Source: Hathewaya limosa (GTDB lineage: Bacteria > Bacillota > Clostridia > Clostridiales > Clostridiaceae). From it: DNA of 64,000 nt. Every line of letters starts with the position of its first letter. The stretch's first letter is position 1. Below, one piece after another: positions 54,693 through 63,719 of the stretch. The stretch is from positions 1 to 64,000 of the forward strand of contig NZ_JAUSWN010000009.1 in assembly GCF_030815255.1 (NCBI RefSeq), in the 5' to 3' direction. The translations under genes and the position numbers were made by a program. Below the pieces are notes generated by a model. The model did no database searches, was not told where the DNA came from, and saw nothing but the letters and a program-made list of their open reading frames with translations.

Positions 54693-56480
54693 TTAAAATC
54701 CTCTAGGAGAAAATACTACATAGCCATCTATTTCTTTAATTAAAGCTTTATATTTTGATCTTAATACTTGATCTATAAACTCTTTATTATATGCTACTAT
54801 ATATAAACTATCTGTCTTGAAAGTACCATTTAATATTGCTTCTTTATTTTCTTTTAACTTATTCTCTAAAGTCTTAGGATTTCTAGCAAAATAACCATAA
54901 TCCATATCAAAATTATTCATAGATGCAAAATATGCTATAGGACCATAATCACCTAATTTTTCGGTTACACAGATATGTTTATATTCTTTTTTTACTTTAT
55001 TCCAAAATTCATCCTTTAATGGATTTTTCCATTTTTTTTGATATATAAATTCATTTCTAGTCTTTATATACATTCCACTTAAATCCCAAATTTGTAATCC
55101 TAAAATTATAAGAACTATTATAGTAACATTTTTTTTACTAGATTTTATTATTTTAAAGAAAGAATAAATAGTCATAATATACCATACAGGCCATATCATT
55201 CTTCCTGTAGCTCTTACCATGGTCCAAATTTTAGTTAAAGTTTTGCCTATGGGAATTGAAATTAAATGTCCTGCCCAAGTTATATTATTAGAAAGAGAAA
55301 TCATAGTAAATATTATACAAGTAACTATAAGGGTTATATAAAGCTTTGCATTAGCTTTATCAAAACCATTTCTTAATAAATCAATTACTGCAAGAAATAC
55401 TAATAATATTCCTCCAAAACCTAAGTATGCAAATCCTTCATATTGTCCTGAAAAAGCCAAAAATGAATTCATAAACTGTGATGTTCCTATAGGATTAAAA
55501 AAACCATTTAAATTAAAACTAAACCATCCAAAGCCCACATCTAAAACTTGAGCATTAACTTTAAAATATCCATTAACATACATAAGAAAAAAAACCAGTG
55601 CCACTGTAATACCTATAAAACTTATAGATTTTTTTATATTTAGTTTCTTATCAATCAAAATACCTTTAAATATATAAATTATGAATATAATATATACCAT
55701 AAATAAGAAATATGGATGTATAATAACTGTTAATCCAACTAATATAGTCCAACTAATTAAATGCTTTATTTCATACTTTTCATTTATTAGTAAATAAATT
55801 GCCCATAACACAAGCCAATGACTAGTTAAAGATGTATGCCCTCCTATTCTTAAAAACATCATAGGAGTAGGTATAAAAAACAAAGTTGCCAGTACTTTTA
55901 TAGTTAATTTATCTGTTATTTTATTAAAAATAATTCCAATAAAAGCTCCCATTAATATAAAAGATAGGTATAACCACATACCTAAATATTGAAAGATAGG
56001 AGGCAATATTAATTTAAACATTTTAAAAAATACTGCTGCTATGGGAATAGAGTCTGTGAATATAACACTCATTCCATTTGGACATCCCCAATTTTTATAA
56101 AACCCTAAAGGAAAGTTCCAGCTATCTTTCACAAAAAAATTCCAACTTAAAAAATGTTGCCTTCTATCCGTTTCATTCATAATCCACCCAATATTAGTTG
56201 GTTTTAAAGTTTTCACGCCTATTAAAATCATAGCTAAAGATAGTCCTATTAGAGCACCTATAATTATAGCCTCATACCTGCTTTTATTTTTTTCAAAGGT
56301 ATCTTTATACATAGCGTATATCCATATACTCATCTGAATAAGCATAGCTGTAATATCTGCTATAGTTTGAAAACGTGAATGTCTAGGTGCTGAATATTTC
56401 CATAGACAACTATATACTAAATAAATAATTACAATGCTTATTATAGATTTTATTAAAAATTTAATTTTACCTTCCTTCAT
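54693..56480 (-). CDS. DUF6311-like GT-C type membrane glycosyltransferase candidate
   Basis: This 595-residue protein has a dozen or so membrane spans followed by a short extracytoplasmic tail (about 490-595). MNETDRRQHFLSWNFF and the later LGFYKNWGCPNGMSVIFTDSIP resemble the DUF6311 family, with early Asp and Arg residues in the first outer loop as in GT-C enzymes that use lipid-linked sugars. With the adjacent GtrB and GtrA it could be the transferase that decorates a wall polymer or protein. GAGGGG precedes the ATG at 56480. Confidence 0.75.
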   Translation of the reverse strand: MKEGKIKFLIKSIISIVIIYLVYSCLWKYSAPRHSRFQTIADITAMLIQMSIWIYAMYKDTFEKNKSRYEAIIIGALIGLSLAMILIGVKTLKPTNIGWIMNETDRRQHFLSWNFFVKDSWNFPLGFYKNWGCPNGMSVIFTDSIPIAAVFFKMFKLILPPIFQYLGMWLYLSFILMGAFIGIIFNKITDKLTIKVLATLFFIPTPMMFLRIGGHTSLTSHWLVLWAIYLLINEKYEIKHLISWTILVGLTVIIHPYFLFMVYIIFIIYIFKGILIDKKLNIKKSISFIGITVALVFFLMYVNGYFKVNAQVLDVGFGWFSFNLNGFFNPIGTSQFMNSFLAFSGQYEGFAYLGFGGILLVFLAVIDLLRNGFDKANAKLYITLIVTCIIFTMISLSNNITWAGHLISIPIGKTLTKIWTMVRATGRMIWPVWYIMTIYSFFKIIKSSKKNVTIIVLIILGLQIWDLSGMYIKTRNEFIYQKKWKNPLKDEFWNKVKKEYKHICVTEKLGDYGPIAYFASMNNFDMDYGYFARNPKTLENKLKENKEAILNGTFKTDSLYIVAYNKEFIDQVLRSKYKALIKEIDGYVVFSPRGF

Positions 56481-56811
56481 ACATTACCCCTCGTTTATTT
56501 ATACAATTAATTTAAATACTTAATTTACATTTAACCCTCTATTCATTTAACATTTTCATGGTATTTTTACCAAATATCTATATTATATCATATTTTGAGT
56601 AAATATCTTATATTGTGCGCCCTATTCTTAACTTTTATTTGATGTACATAATATATTATAAAAACATATAAATTAAGTTTTTTACCTAAATAAAAATAAA
56701 AACCGTACAAAAATAATGTACAGTTTTTATTTTTATTTAACTAACTTATGTTAAAAACATTTTAAATAATTTTTTCTATAAAAATCAATTTTTAATACTA
56801 TAAGTACTAAA
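56481..56811. other. Intergenic region between the GT-C and second NCS2 genes
   Basis: The 331-bp AT-rich gap holds the terminator of the NCS2 gene (56697-56734) and the promoter region of the GT-C gene. I see no RNA gene, riboswitch or coding frame. Confidence 0.55.
56697..56734 (-). terminator. Terminator after the second NCS2 permease gene
   Basis: The stem AAAAACCGTACA with TGTACAGTTTTT has one C-A position and a short AT loop, with T-rich flanks on both strands. Confidence 0.75.
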
Positions 56812-58110
56812 TTATCCTAATGCATGTAATATAAAATTTACTAAAAACATACAAGCTATTACATACATAGCAATTGATACATCCTTTGATTTTTTATTAG
56901 CTATTTTTACTATTGGATATGCTATAAATCCAAAAGCCATACCATCAACAATACTATAAGTTAATGGTATCATAGCAATAATTAAAAAGGCTGGAAAACC
57001 TTCTGAAAAATCATTAAAATTAATGTTTAGAGCATTCTTTATCATTAATGCACCTATAATTATAAGTATAGGTGATATGGCACTATTTGGTATAATTTTT
57101 ATAAATGGTAGTAAAAATAAAGATGCTAAAAATAATATCCCTGTAACTACAGAAGTTAATCCTGTTTTTCCACCTGCAGCTATACCAGCAGCTGTTTCCA
57201 CTGTGGCTACCGTTGGACTTGTTCCAAAAATTCCACAAGTTATTGCAGAAATAGAACAACATCTAAAACAGCTTTTAAATTTCTTAGGTTCGTCTAACAT
57301 AACATTAACATGCCCATGTAATAATCCTAGATTTTCAAATACCAATACTAGCGCTAGTGAAAATACTGCTACCCAAAATGTAACAGACCCTATAGCACTA
57401 AAATCCATACTCATAAATACATTTTTATAGGCACCTAATGAAAAATTGGCAAAATTTAATTTAGATATATCGACTAAACCAAAGAAATAGGATATAATTG
57501 TTCCACCTATCATACCAATCAAAAAATTTCCTGGTATATTACATATAAATAAAATCAATGTAAGTATTAAATTTATAAATGTTACATACACCATTGGATC
57601 GTTGAAATGTCCTAAAGCTACTAATGTTGACTCACTATGTATTACTATACCACTTTTTTGTAACCCTATAAATGTTATAAACAGACCTATACCTACTGTA
57701 ATAGCCTCTTTAAGTGAATTTGGAATTGATTCCGTAAGTATCTTAGATAATTTAGTAAAAGCTATAATAGCAAATACAATTCCTGATACAAATACTGCTG
57801 CAAAACCTTGCTGCCACGTTAATCCCATATTTGTAGCAATAGTATACGAAAATAGTGCATTTACTCCCATACCTGGAACTAAAATCATTGGCGCATCACT
57901 TATAAATCCAACTAATAAACATCCTACAAAAGAAGTTAATATAGTAGCTACTATACCGCCTTCTATAGGTACTCCAGCATCTCCTAGAATAGATGAATTA
58001 ACTGCGATTATATAAACAATGGCAAAAAATGATGTGAGACCTGCGATGATCTCTTTTTTTAGAGTTGTATTATTACCCTTAAGATCAAATACTTTCTTAT
58101 TTTTTTTCAA
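56812..58110 (-). CDS. NCS2 family guanine/hypoxanthine permease, second copy
   Basis: This 432-residue purine permease is of the same AzgA/PbuG type as the gene at 48417 and clearly homologous to it (NNTTLKKEIIAGLTSFFAIVYI, GMGVNALFSYTIA, TVATVETAAGIAAGGKTGLTS). Many positions differ, so the specificity may too. I choose the TTG at 58110 as start because AAAGGTG lies 6 nt upstream. The frame opens at a GTG (58119) that is part of that site. No purine riboswitch is seen upstream. Confidence 0.9.
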   Translation of the reverse strand: MKKNKKVFDLKGNNTTLKKEIIAGLTSFFAIVYIIAVNSSILGDAGVPIEGGIVATILTSFVGCLLVGFISDAPMILVPGMGVNALFSYTIATNMGLTWQQGFAAVFVSGIVFAIIAFTKLSKILTESIPNSLKEAITVGIGLFITFIGLQKSGIVIHSESTLVALGHFNDPMVYVTFINLILTLILFICNIPGNFLIGMIGGTIISYFFGLVDISKLNFANFSLGAYKNVFMSMDFSAIGSVTFWVAVFSLALVLVFENLGLLHGHVNVMLDEPKKFKSCFRCCSISAITCGIFGTSPTVATVETAAGIAAGGKTGLTSVVTGILFLASLFLLPFIKIIPNSAISPILIIIGALMIKNALNINFNDFSEGFPAFLIIAMIPLTYSIVDGMAFGFIAYPIVKIANKKSKDVSIAMYVIACMFLVNFILHALG

Positions 58111-58218
58111 TTTTTTCACCTTTTATATTTTATCCCTCGCCCTCCCGTGTTCAAAAAACATCACTTTTTATTATATTTAAAACTTTATATAAAATCAACT
58201 TTTATTTAATATCTATCC

Positions 58219-58890
58219 TTAAAGAGTTTCTACATTAACAGAACTAACCTTTTCAAGTTTCTGAATTTTTTCTATTAACTCCAAGGAATTTATATTATTT
58301 TTAATTCGAATTCTACATTCAATAATATAAAACTCCTTATTATTTTCTACATATTTACTCATTTTATAAAAAGAAATAGTACACTTTTCCTGGCTCAATA
58401 CTTCACATAAATCATATATGGGTGCTTCTAATAATGTTATAGAAACATCTAATGTTTTACTTGTTGTCAATCTAAACAACTTTTGTAATCCCTCTAATCC
58501 TACAAACACAACTAGTGTACAAAATATGCCAATCCAGTACAGCCCCGAACCTATAGCCAACCCAATTCCTGCTGTTACCCATATTCCTGCCGCCGTAGTC
58601 AAGCCTTTTACTACTTTTCTTTCTATTATTATAGTACCTGCTCCTAAAAAACCTATTCCACTAACAACTTGTGAAGCCATTCTGCTAGGATCTAAACCTA
58701 TCGAAGTATGTCCTAAAATATCTAGAAATCCATACTTTGATATTATCATAATTAATGCACTACCTACTCCTACTAAAAAATGAGTTCTAAATCCAGCTTC
58801 TTTTGAATGTAATTCTCTTTCCAATCCTATAATTCCAGCTAAAACTCCTGCCAATATAATTTTAAAAATCATTGTAAAAGTATTCATCAT
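58219..58890 (-). CDS. MgtC/SapB family membrane protein
   Basis: This 223-residue protein has four or five N-terminal spans (about 1-140) with the family signature LAGVLAGIIGLERELHSKEAGFRTH and QVVSGIGFLGAGTII, followed by a cytoplasmic ACT-like domain (about 150-223). MgtC proteins influence Mg2+ homeostasis and ATP synthase in other bacteria. I start at ATG 58890 with GGAAG 8 nt upstream; an ATG at 58905 has no ribosome site. It is single, with an unrelated permease upstream. Confidence 0.9.
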   Translation of the reverse strand: MMNTFTMIFKIILAGVLAGIIGLERELHSKEAGFRTHFLVGVGSALIMIISKYGFLDILGHTSIGLDPSRMASQVVSGIGFLGAGTIIIERKVVKGLTTAAGIWVTAGIGLAIGSGLYWIGIFCTLVVFVGLEGLQKLFRLTTSKTLDVSITLLEAPIYDLCEVLSQEKCTISFYKMSKYVENNKEFYIIECRIRIKNNINSLELIEKIQKLEKVSSVNVETL

Positions 58891-58956
58891 TATAACCACT
58901 TCCATATTAAGATAAATTATCTATTATTAATATTATTTATAACTCCTAAATAAAAT

Positions 58957-59002
58957 AGGCTTATATTTATATATAGTATATATTATATATAAATATAAGC
59001 CT
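58957..59002. terminator. 19-bp perfect inverted repeat before the MgtC gene
   Basis: The arms 58957-58975 and 58984-59002 (AGGCTTATATTTATATATA and its complement) are perfect, with an 8-nt loop. The minus-strand tail ATTTTATTTAGG is only partly T-rich. Its place past the APC permease stop codon suggests a terminator. Confidence 0.6.
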
Positions 59003-59113
59003 TGTATCTCATCTATAAAAAAATTTATTTAAACTTTTTATTAAAGTCTTAACTACATAAGTATTCATTAAACAAATGTATAAAAAATATCTTTATAATT
59101 CCACTTACTTAAA

Positions 59114-60586
59114 TTACGCTTTTATATCATCTTTAACTGATACTTTACCATTAGTTTTTCTGGCTATAATCGGTAAAATTAGTCCTAATCCAAGTAATAC
59201 AAACGGTGTCCCTATATTAAGTGCTAATTTAAAATACCATTCTCCTGAAAAAAGTTCAGCACCTTTAGGAATCATTCCCATTATACATGCGAATGCAGTA
59301 AAGAAGAAACACCATCCCCCTAAAATTAAAGCGAATTTTCTATTTTTAAATGCTTTATATTGTAAATCAAATCTCTCTTCATTTTTTCTTAAACAAATAT
59401 ATGCAAAGAATACCCAAAGATATCTCATCGGCATAACTATTGAATTTAGGTCTAACAACCAAGTAAATAAATTATTAAAATCTCCTATACCTAAAGCTGG
59501 AATTAACATTAAGATTCCAACTAAAACAGCTGTTAATTTGTAACCATTTATAAGTACTCCATTTTTATTTTTCTTTGCTAATGCTTTAGGAATATAACGT
59601 TCATCTGCTTCACTAAGTAAAACTTTTAATGGAGCATCTATTGCAATTATAAAACCTGAAATTTGTACTGTAAAAACAGCAGCTGCATATAAGATTAAGA
59701 AGAAGTTTCCTAATCCATAATATTGACCTAATAATTTAAAAGAATAATAAGACCCATTCATTTTTAAATCTTTTGGAATTGCATTACTATTAAACATCAT
59801 TCCCATAGCTACAGAACCTAAAACAGCACTAATAATAACCATTATAGCTAAAAGTATCATAGCTCTTGGAAATTCCTTTGTTGGATTTTCACAGTTGCTA
59901 ACATAAGGTGATAATTTTTCACATCCTCCAACTGCAAATACAAGCATAGATAAAGTTGCAAAATATGTTAAATCAAATTTGGGTATAAAATTTTTCATAG
60001 CCAATAGATTTGGTGTAGCTGATTTTAAATCTACCATAAATGGTGCGGCTATCATTAGAATTATATATAATATAGACATGATAAACATTGAAGAACCAGC
60101 TATAGTAGCTAATTTTTTTAGAGAATTTACTCCTCTAGATGAAAAGTACATAAATATTAAAAATATAATTAAACATAAAATTTGTATTTTACTACTTGAA
60201 AATTTTTTAATTAATTCTCCACTTCCAGTTAAAACCCATGATAATGATATTAAAACCCCATGAGGTTTTCTTGCTATATATGGAATATGAACAACCCAAT
60301 AAGTCCATCCAGCTAAATAAGCTAAAAAACTTGCATTCTTTGAAAAAGAAGTTTCTTTAATCCATTCACCTAATCCTGATTGAGTTTTGTTAAATACTGA
60401 ACCTAATTCCCCTACCATTAATACATATGGTATAAAATATAAACTCATAATTAATATCCATGACACAACTATTCTTAATCCTTGATTGGCATAGTTATTA
60501 ACTATATTTCCAAAACCCCATACCGACATAAATCCCATCATGGCTAAATTATACCATCTCATCTTACTTTTACTTGCATTTCCCAT
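59114..60586 (-). CDS. APC-family amino acid permease, YjeM type
   Basis: This 490-residue transporter has about twelve membrane spans and the APC pattern, closest to the YjeM/glutamate-GABA branch: RWYNLAMMGFMSVWGFGNIVNNY at the N terminus and YVLMVGELGSVF following. The substrate is not certain, probably an amino acid or amine. AGAGGGG precedes the ATG at 60586. Confidence 0.88.
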   Translation of the reverse strand: MGNASKSKMRWYNLAMMGFMSVWGFGNIVNNYANQGLRIVVSWILIMSLYFIPYVLMVGELGSVFNKTQSGLGEWIKETSFSKNASFLAYLAGWTYWVVHIPYIARKPHGVLISLSWVLTGSGELIKKFSSSKIQILCLIIFLIFMYFSSRGVNSLKKLATIAGSSMFIMSILYIILMIAAPFMVDLKSATPNLLAMKNFIPKFDLTYFATLSMLVFAVGGCEKLSPYVSNCENPTKEFPRAMILLAIMVIISAVLGSVAMGMMFNSNAIPKDLKMNGSYYSFKLLGQYYGLGNFFLILYAAAVFTVQISGFIIAIDAPLKVLLSEADERYIPKALAKKNKNGVLINGYKLTAVLVGILMLIPALGIGDFNNLFTWLLDLNSIVMPMRYLWVFFAYICLRKNEERFDLQYKAFKNRKFALILGGWCFFFTAFACIMGMIPKGAELFSGEWYFKLALNIGTPFVLLGLGLILPIIARKTNGKVSVKDDIKA

Positions 60587-60975
60587 AAAAGCCCCTCTTT
60601 TCTTGTTAATTTTTTATTATTCCCACAGTTACATTTTAATCTTTTATAATAGATTTTAAATATTGAAATTCTATATTTTTATTTTTAATAATATTTATTT
60701 TCTGAATATTCTATTTGCTTTAATATTATTAATAATAAGTAACAACTTTAGATCATTATTTACATTTATATTTATTATTTTCTTATTTTATGACATTTTA
60801 ATTTTTATAATTTAATTTTAAGCTATTTTTTTAACTTTTAACCAATTTTGTACTGGTTAAAATATGCATATAAAAAAGCAATAGGTTTTAAGTAAAATTT
60901 AATGTTTTCTTAAAACCTATTGCTTTTTGGGTTAACTATTTAACTAGATGTTTCATTCTATCGTTAATTTGTTAA
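60587..60975. other. Intergenic region upstream of the APC permease gene
   Basis: This 389-bp AT-rich gap contains the terminator at 60874-60928 and a perfect 9-bp dyad TTTTAACCA/TGGTTAAAA at 60836-60862 (9-nt centre) that could be an operator or a second terminator. I see no gene, riboswitch or RNA. Confidence 0.5.
60874..60928 (-). terminator. Terminator after the 85-residue protein gene
   Basis: A stem of about 20 bp (AAAAAGCAATAGGTTTTAAG with its complement) surrounds a 16-nt loop. T-rich sequence follows on the minus strand. It lies about 50 bp past the stop codon at 60976. Confidence 0.8.
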
Positions 60976-61233
60976 CTAAATTTCTTTATTTAACATAGCC
61001 ATAATTTCTTTACTTACCTTGTCCACATCTATCTTATCATCGATTTCCATAGTAATTATCTGGCTCTTCCCCTTTGCTTCTCCTGTAAGATATAGGATTT
61101 CTCCTGACTTATTATCTACTTTACGTAACACTTGAGCCATATCACCTTTTTTTATTGTAACTGTTCCACCATTCTCAATACTTATCTTTCTATTTTGTGT
61201 AAATCTTATTGTTTGTCCTAATTTTACTTTCAT
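60976..61233 (-). CDS. Small protein of unknown function
   Basis: I do not recognise this 85-residue soluble protein. It starts MKVKLGQTIRFTQNRKI and is built of short strands with Gly turns (NGGTVTIKKGD) followed by a C-terminal helix, suggesting a small beta-barrel. No Cys, signal peptide or membrane span is present. AAGGAG lies 12 nt before the ATG at 61233, a long spacing. It lies 90 bp after the MATE gene on the same strand and may be read with it. Confidence 0.65.
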   Translation of the reverse strand: MKVKLGQTIRFTQNRKISIENGGTVTIKKGDMAQVLRKVDNKSGEILYLTGEAKGKSQIITMEIDDKIDVDKVSKEIMAMLNKEI

Positions 61234-61322
61234 ACTTAGTCTTACACTCCTTAAAATTATATTAAACTTACTAATTAAATAATCTTTTATATATAATAAA
61301 ACTTAATAGTTTAATATAAATT

Positions 61323-62747
61323 TTATGCATCTAGCACTTCTTGCTCATCATCATCTTCTTCTTTTATTTTACTTTTATTTTCTTCTATTTTTTTGTTATC
61401 CGCTTTATATCTTTTTAAATTAGATTTTTTTAATATAAAACTTGATAAAATCAAGCAAATTCCTTCCGATACTGATGTTGCCATCCATATTCCATTTCCT
61501 CCAAATAAGGCTACCATGACAAATAAGGACGCTATAATTATAATAAGTCCTCTTCCTAAGGAAATAATTGTTGCATGAATTGGTTTAGCTACAGAAGCAA
61601 AAAAACCTGATATAAGAATATTATATCCTAAAATAAGAAATGAAATTGAAAAAATCCTAAACGCCTTTACAGAATAATTAAAAATATCACCTTGCACATT
61701 TCCATCTATAAAAACCCTTACAATAGGTCTTGTAAAAAACATTGAAATTACAAAAACTATTATAGAACAATAACCTATCACTCTAAAACTCATTTTTAAA
61801 AGTTTTTTTACTGTACTATTTTCACCTTTGCCATAATAAAAACTAGTTAACGGTTGCATTCCTTGCGTAATACCTATCATAGTCATAATAATTAAAGTAT
61901 TTACATAAGAAATTATACTATAAGTTACAACTCCATTTTCTCCTATATATCTTAAAATACTTTGATTAAATAGAAAGATAACTACACCAGATGATAATTC
62001 TGTTATCCCGTCTGGAACTCCTATAAATAAAATTTTTCTAATAATAGAAAAATCAAATTTGAACTTTACAAAATTTAATCTTGATCCCTTTCTTTTCAAA
62101 AAATGGACTAAGAAAAATATACAAGAAAACAATTGTGAAATACCCGTAGCCACAGCTGCGCCTTCTATTCCCCATTTAAATTCTATAACAAATAACCAAT
62201 CTAATACTATATTCGTTAAAGCAGATATAACAACGCCTACTATAGCATATTGTGGAAATCCATCTGTTTTTATTATTACTTCCAAAGAATAAGAAACAAT
62301 AAAAAACATATTAAATATAATTATTATTTTAAGATAAGTTTTAACAAATTCAATAGTCGTTTTTGACGCTCCTAAGAAAAGTGCTAATTTATCCAAGTTT
62401 AGAAGGCTAGTTATTAAAATAGCCATAGAAACTATAACTAATAATGTTACGTTCATAGAAAAGATTTCGTTAGCTTTTTTTGAATCATTTCTTCCCAAAT
62501 GAATGGCTATCATGGTAGATGCCCCTGTAGTAAATAACATAGAAACTGAAAAAATAAAATTTACAAAAGGCATAGCTATATTAACAGAAGCTAATGCTGT
62601 TGGTCCCACACCTCTACTTACAAATATACCATCTACTATAGTATATAAAGAATATACCCACATAGATGCTACCGAGGGAAGTAAATACTTTAAAAATTTT
62701 TTTCTTAATCCTTTAGTCTCAGTATTTTTATCTACTGACGTACTCAT
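61323..62747 (-). CDS. MATE family efflux transporter under MerR control
   Basis: This 474-residue protein has about twelve membrane spans and is a second, DinF/MepA-like MATE exporter (SLYTIVDGIFVSRGVGPTALASVNIAMPF). The C-terminal tail is acidic and Lys/Glu-rich. AAAGGAGTGATAAT precedes the ATG at 62747. It is divergent from a MerR regulator, and the minus-strand promoter between them has the 19-bp spacer with dyad typical of MerR control. The inducing drug is unknown. Confidence 0.92.
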   Translation of the reverse strand: MSTSVDKNTETKGLRKKFLKYLLPSVASMWVYSLYTIVDGIFVSRGVGPTALASVNIAMPFVNFIFSVSMLFTTGASTMIAIHLGRNDSKKANEIFSMNVTLLVIVSMAILITSLLNLDKLALFLGASKTTIEFVKTYLKIIIIFNMFFIVSYSLEVIIKTDGFPQYAIVGVVISALTNIVLDWLFVIEFKWGIEGAAVATGISQLFSCIFFLVHFLKRKGSRLNFVKFKFDFSIIRKILFIGVPDGITELSSGVVIFLFNQSILRYIGENGVVTYSIISYVNTLIIMTMIGITQGMQPLTSFYYGKGENSTVKKLLKMSFRVIGYCSIIVFVISMFFTRPIVRVFIDGNVQGDIFNYSVKAFRIFSISFLILGYNILISGFFASVAKPIHATIISLGRGLIIIIASLFVMVALFGGNGIWMATSVSEGICLILSSFILKKSNLKRYKADNKKIEENKSKIKEEDDDEQEVLDA

Positions 62748-62767
62748 ATTATCACTCCTTTAATAAT

Positions 62768-62798
62768 AGTATAAACTATGGTATAATACCAAGGTCAA
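62768..62798 (-). promoter_or_regulatory. MerR-type promoter with 19-bp spacer and dyad
   Basis: On the minus strand TTGACC (62793-62798) and TATACT (62768-62773) are exactly 19 bp apart, 2 bp longer than optimal. The spacer holds the 13-bp dyad TGGTAT-A-ATACCA (62779-62791). This is the design MerR activators untwist, and it drives the MATE gene. Confidence 0.85.
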
Positions 62799-62828
62799 AC
62801 TTTTTGAAAATTTTAAGGAGTGTTTTTT

Positions 62829-63644
62829 ATGAAAAACTACTATAAGATAGGCGAAATATCTAAAATATATGATATAGGTAGAGATTCATTAATGTACTAT
62901 GAAAAAATAGGAATATTAAATCCATTTAGAGATAATAATGGTTATAGAATGTATAGCATAAGAGATATTTGGAAACTTAATGTAATAAAAGAACTCAGAA
63001 ATTTAAACTTTCCTATGAAAAAAATAAAAGAATACTTGGATAACCGAAGCATAGATTTCACTAAAAATATATTAATTGAAGAAATTTCTTTATTAGAAAA
63101 AAAAATTTTAGAACTTAAAACTCTAGAAAAAAACATTAAAAAGAGATTAGAAGCTATAAATTCCGTTGTATCGAATAGTAATTTATATAAAATTCAACTT
63201 CAATTCATGAATGAACGAAAAGCATTAAAATTAAATGGAGATATTCATCGAGATGAAGAGATCGATTTTCTTCTAAAAAAACTTCAAAGAAAATATGAAC
63301 ATAAATTTTATGTTCTAGGAAATAACAATTTAGGTGCAATATATTCTATGGATAAAATCAACCAAAATATATTTAATCATTTTAAAGCAGTATTTTGTCT
63401 TCTAGAAGATGAAGATCCTGATTATAATTTGACTTTAAAAGAAGGCTATTATGTAACTTTTTCATACGGTGGCCCCTATAAAAAAAATCATGTTTATATT
63501 ACTAAACTTTTAGAATTCATAGAAAATAATAATTATAAAATTCTAGATAATCCTATTGAAATTTATAAAATAGATGTTCATGAAACTAGTTTAGAGGAAG
63601 AATTTATAACCGAGATACAAATTCCTATAGAGATAAATAATTAA
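62829..63644 (+). CDS. MerR family regulator with GyrI-like sensor domain
   Basis: This 271-residue regulator has an N-terminal winged helix (MKNYYKIGEISKIYDIGRDSLMYYEKIG, about 1-70), a coiled-coil linker (about 75-115) and a C-terminal GyrI-like effector domain (about 150-271: YYVTFSYGGPYKKNHVYITKLLEFI). This resembles BmrR-type drug-responsive MerR proteins. The start is ATG 62829 with AAGGAG 8 nt upstream; a GTG nine bases earlier overlaps that site. It is divergent from the MATE gene it probably activates. Confidence 0.92.
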   Translation: MKNYYKIGEISKIYDIGRDSLMYYEKIGILNPFRDNNGYRMYSIRDIWKLNVIKELRNLNFPMKKIKEYLDNRSIDFTKNILIEEISLLEKKILELKTLEKNIKKRLEAINSVVSNSNLYKIQLQFMNERKALKLNGDIHRDEEIDFLLKKLQRKYEHKFYVLGNNNLGAIYSMDKINQNIFNHFKAVFCLLEDEDPDYNLTLKEGYYVTFSYGGPYKKNHVYITKLLEFIENNNYKILDNPIEIYKIDVHETSLEEEFITEIQIPIEINN

Positions 63645-63673
63645 AGTTTTATCCATATATAATAAAAAAATTA

Positions 63674-63711
63674 TAGCACTTGATACTAAATTATTTAGAC
63701 ATCAAATGCTA
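63674..63711. terminator. Bidirectional terminator between merR and exoIII genes
   Basis: The stem TAGCA.TTGAT with ATCAA.TGCTA (63674-63684 with 63701-63711) has A-rich and T-rich flanks on either side, between two convergent genes. Confidence 0.7.
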
Positions 63712-63719
63712 TTTTAAAT

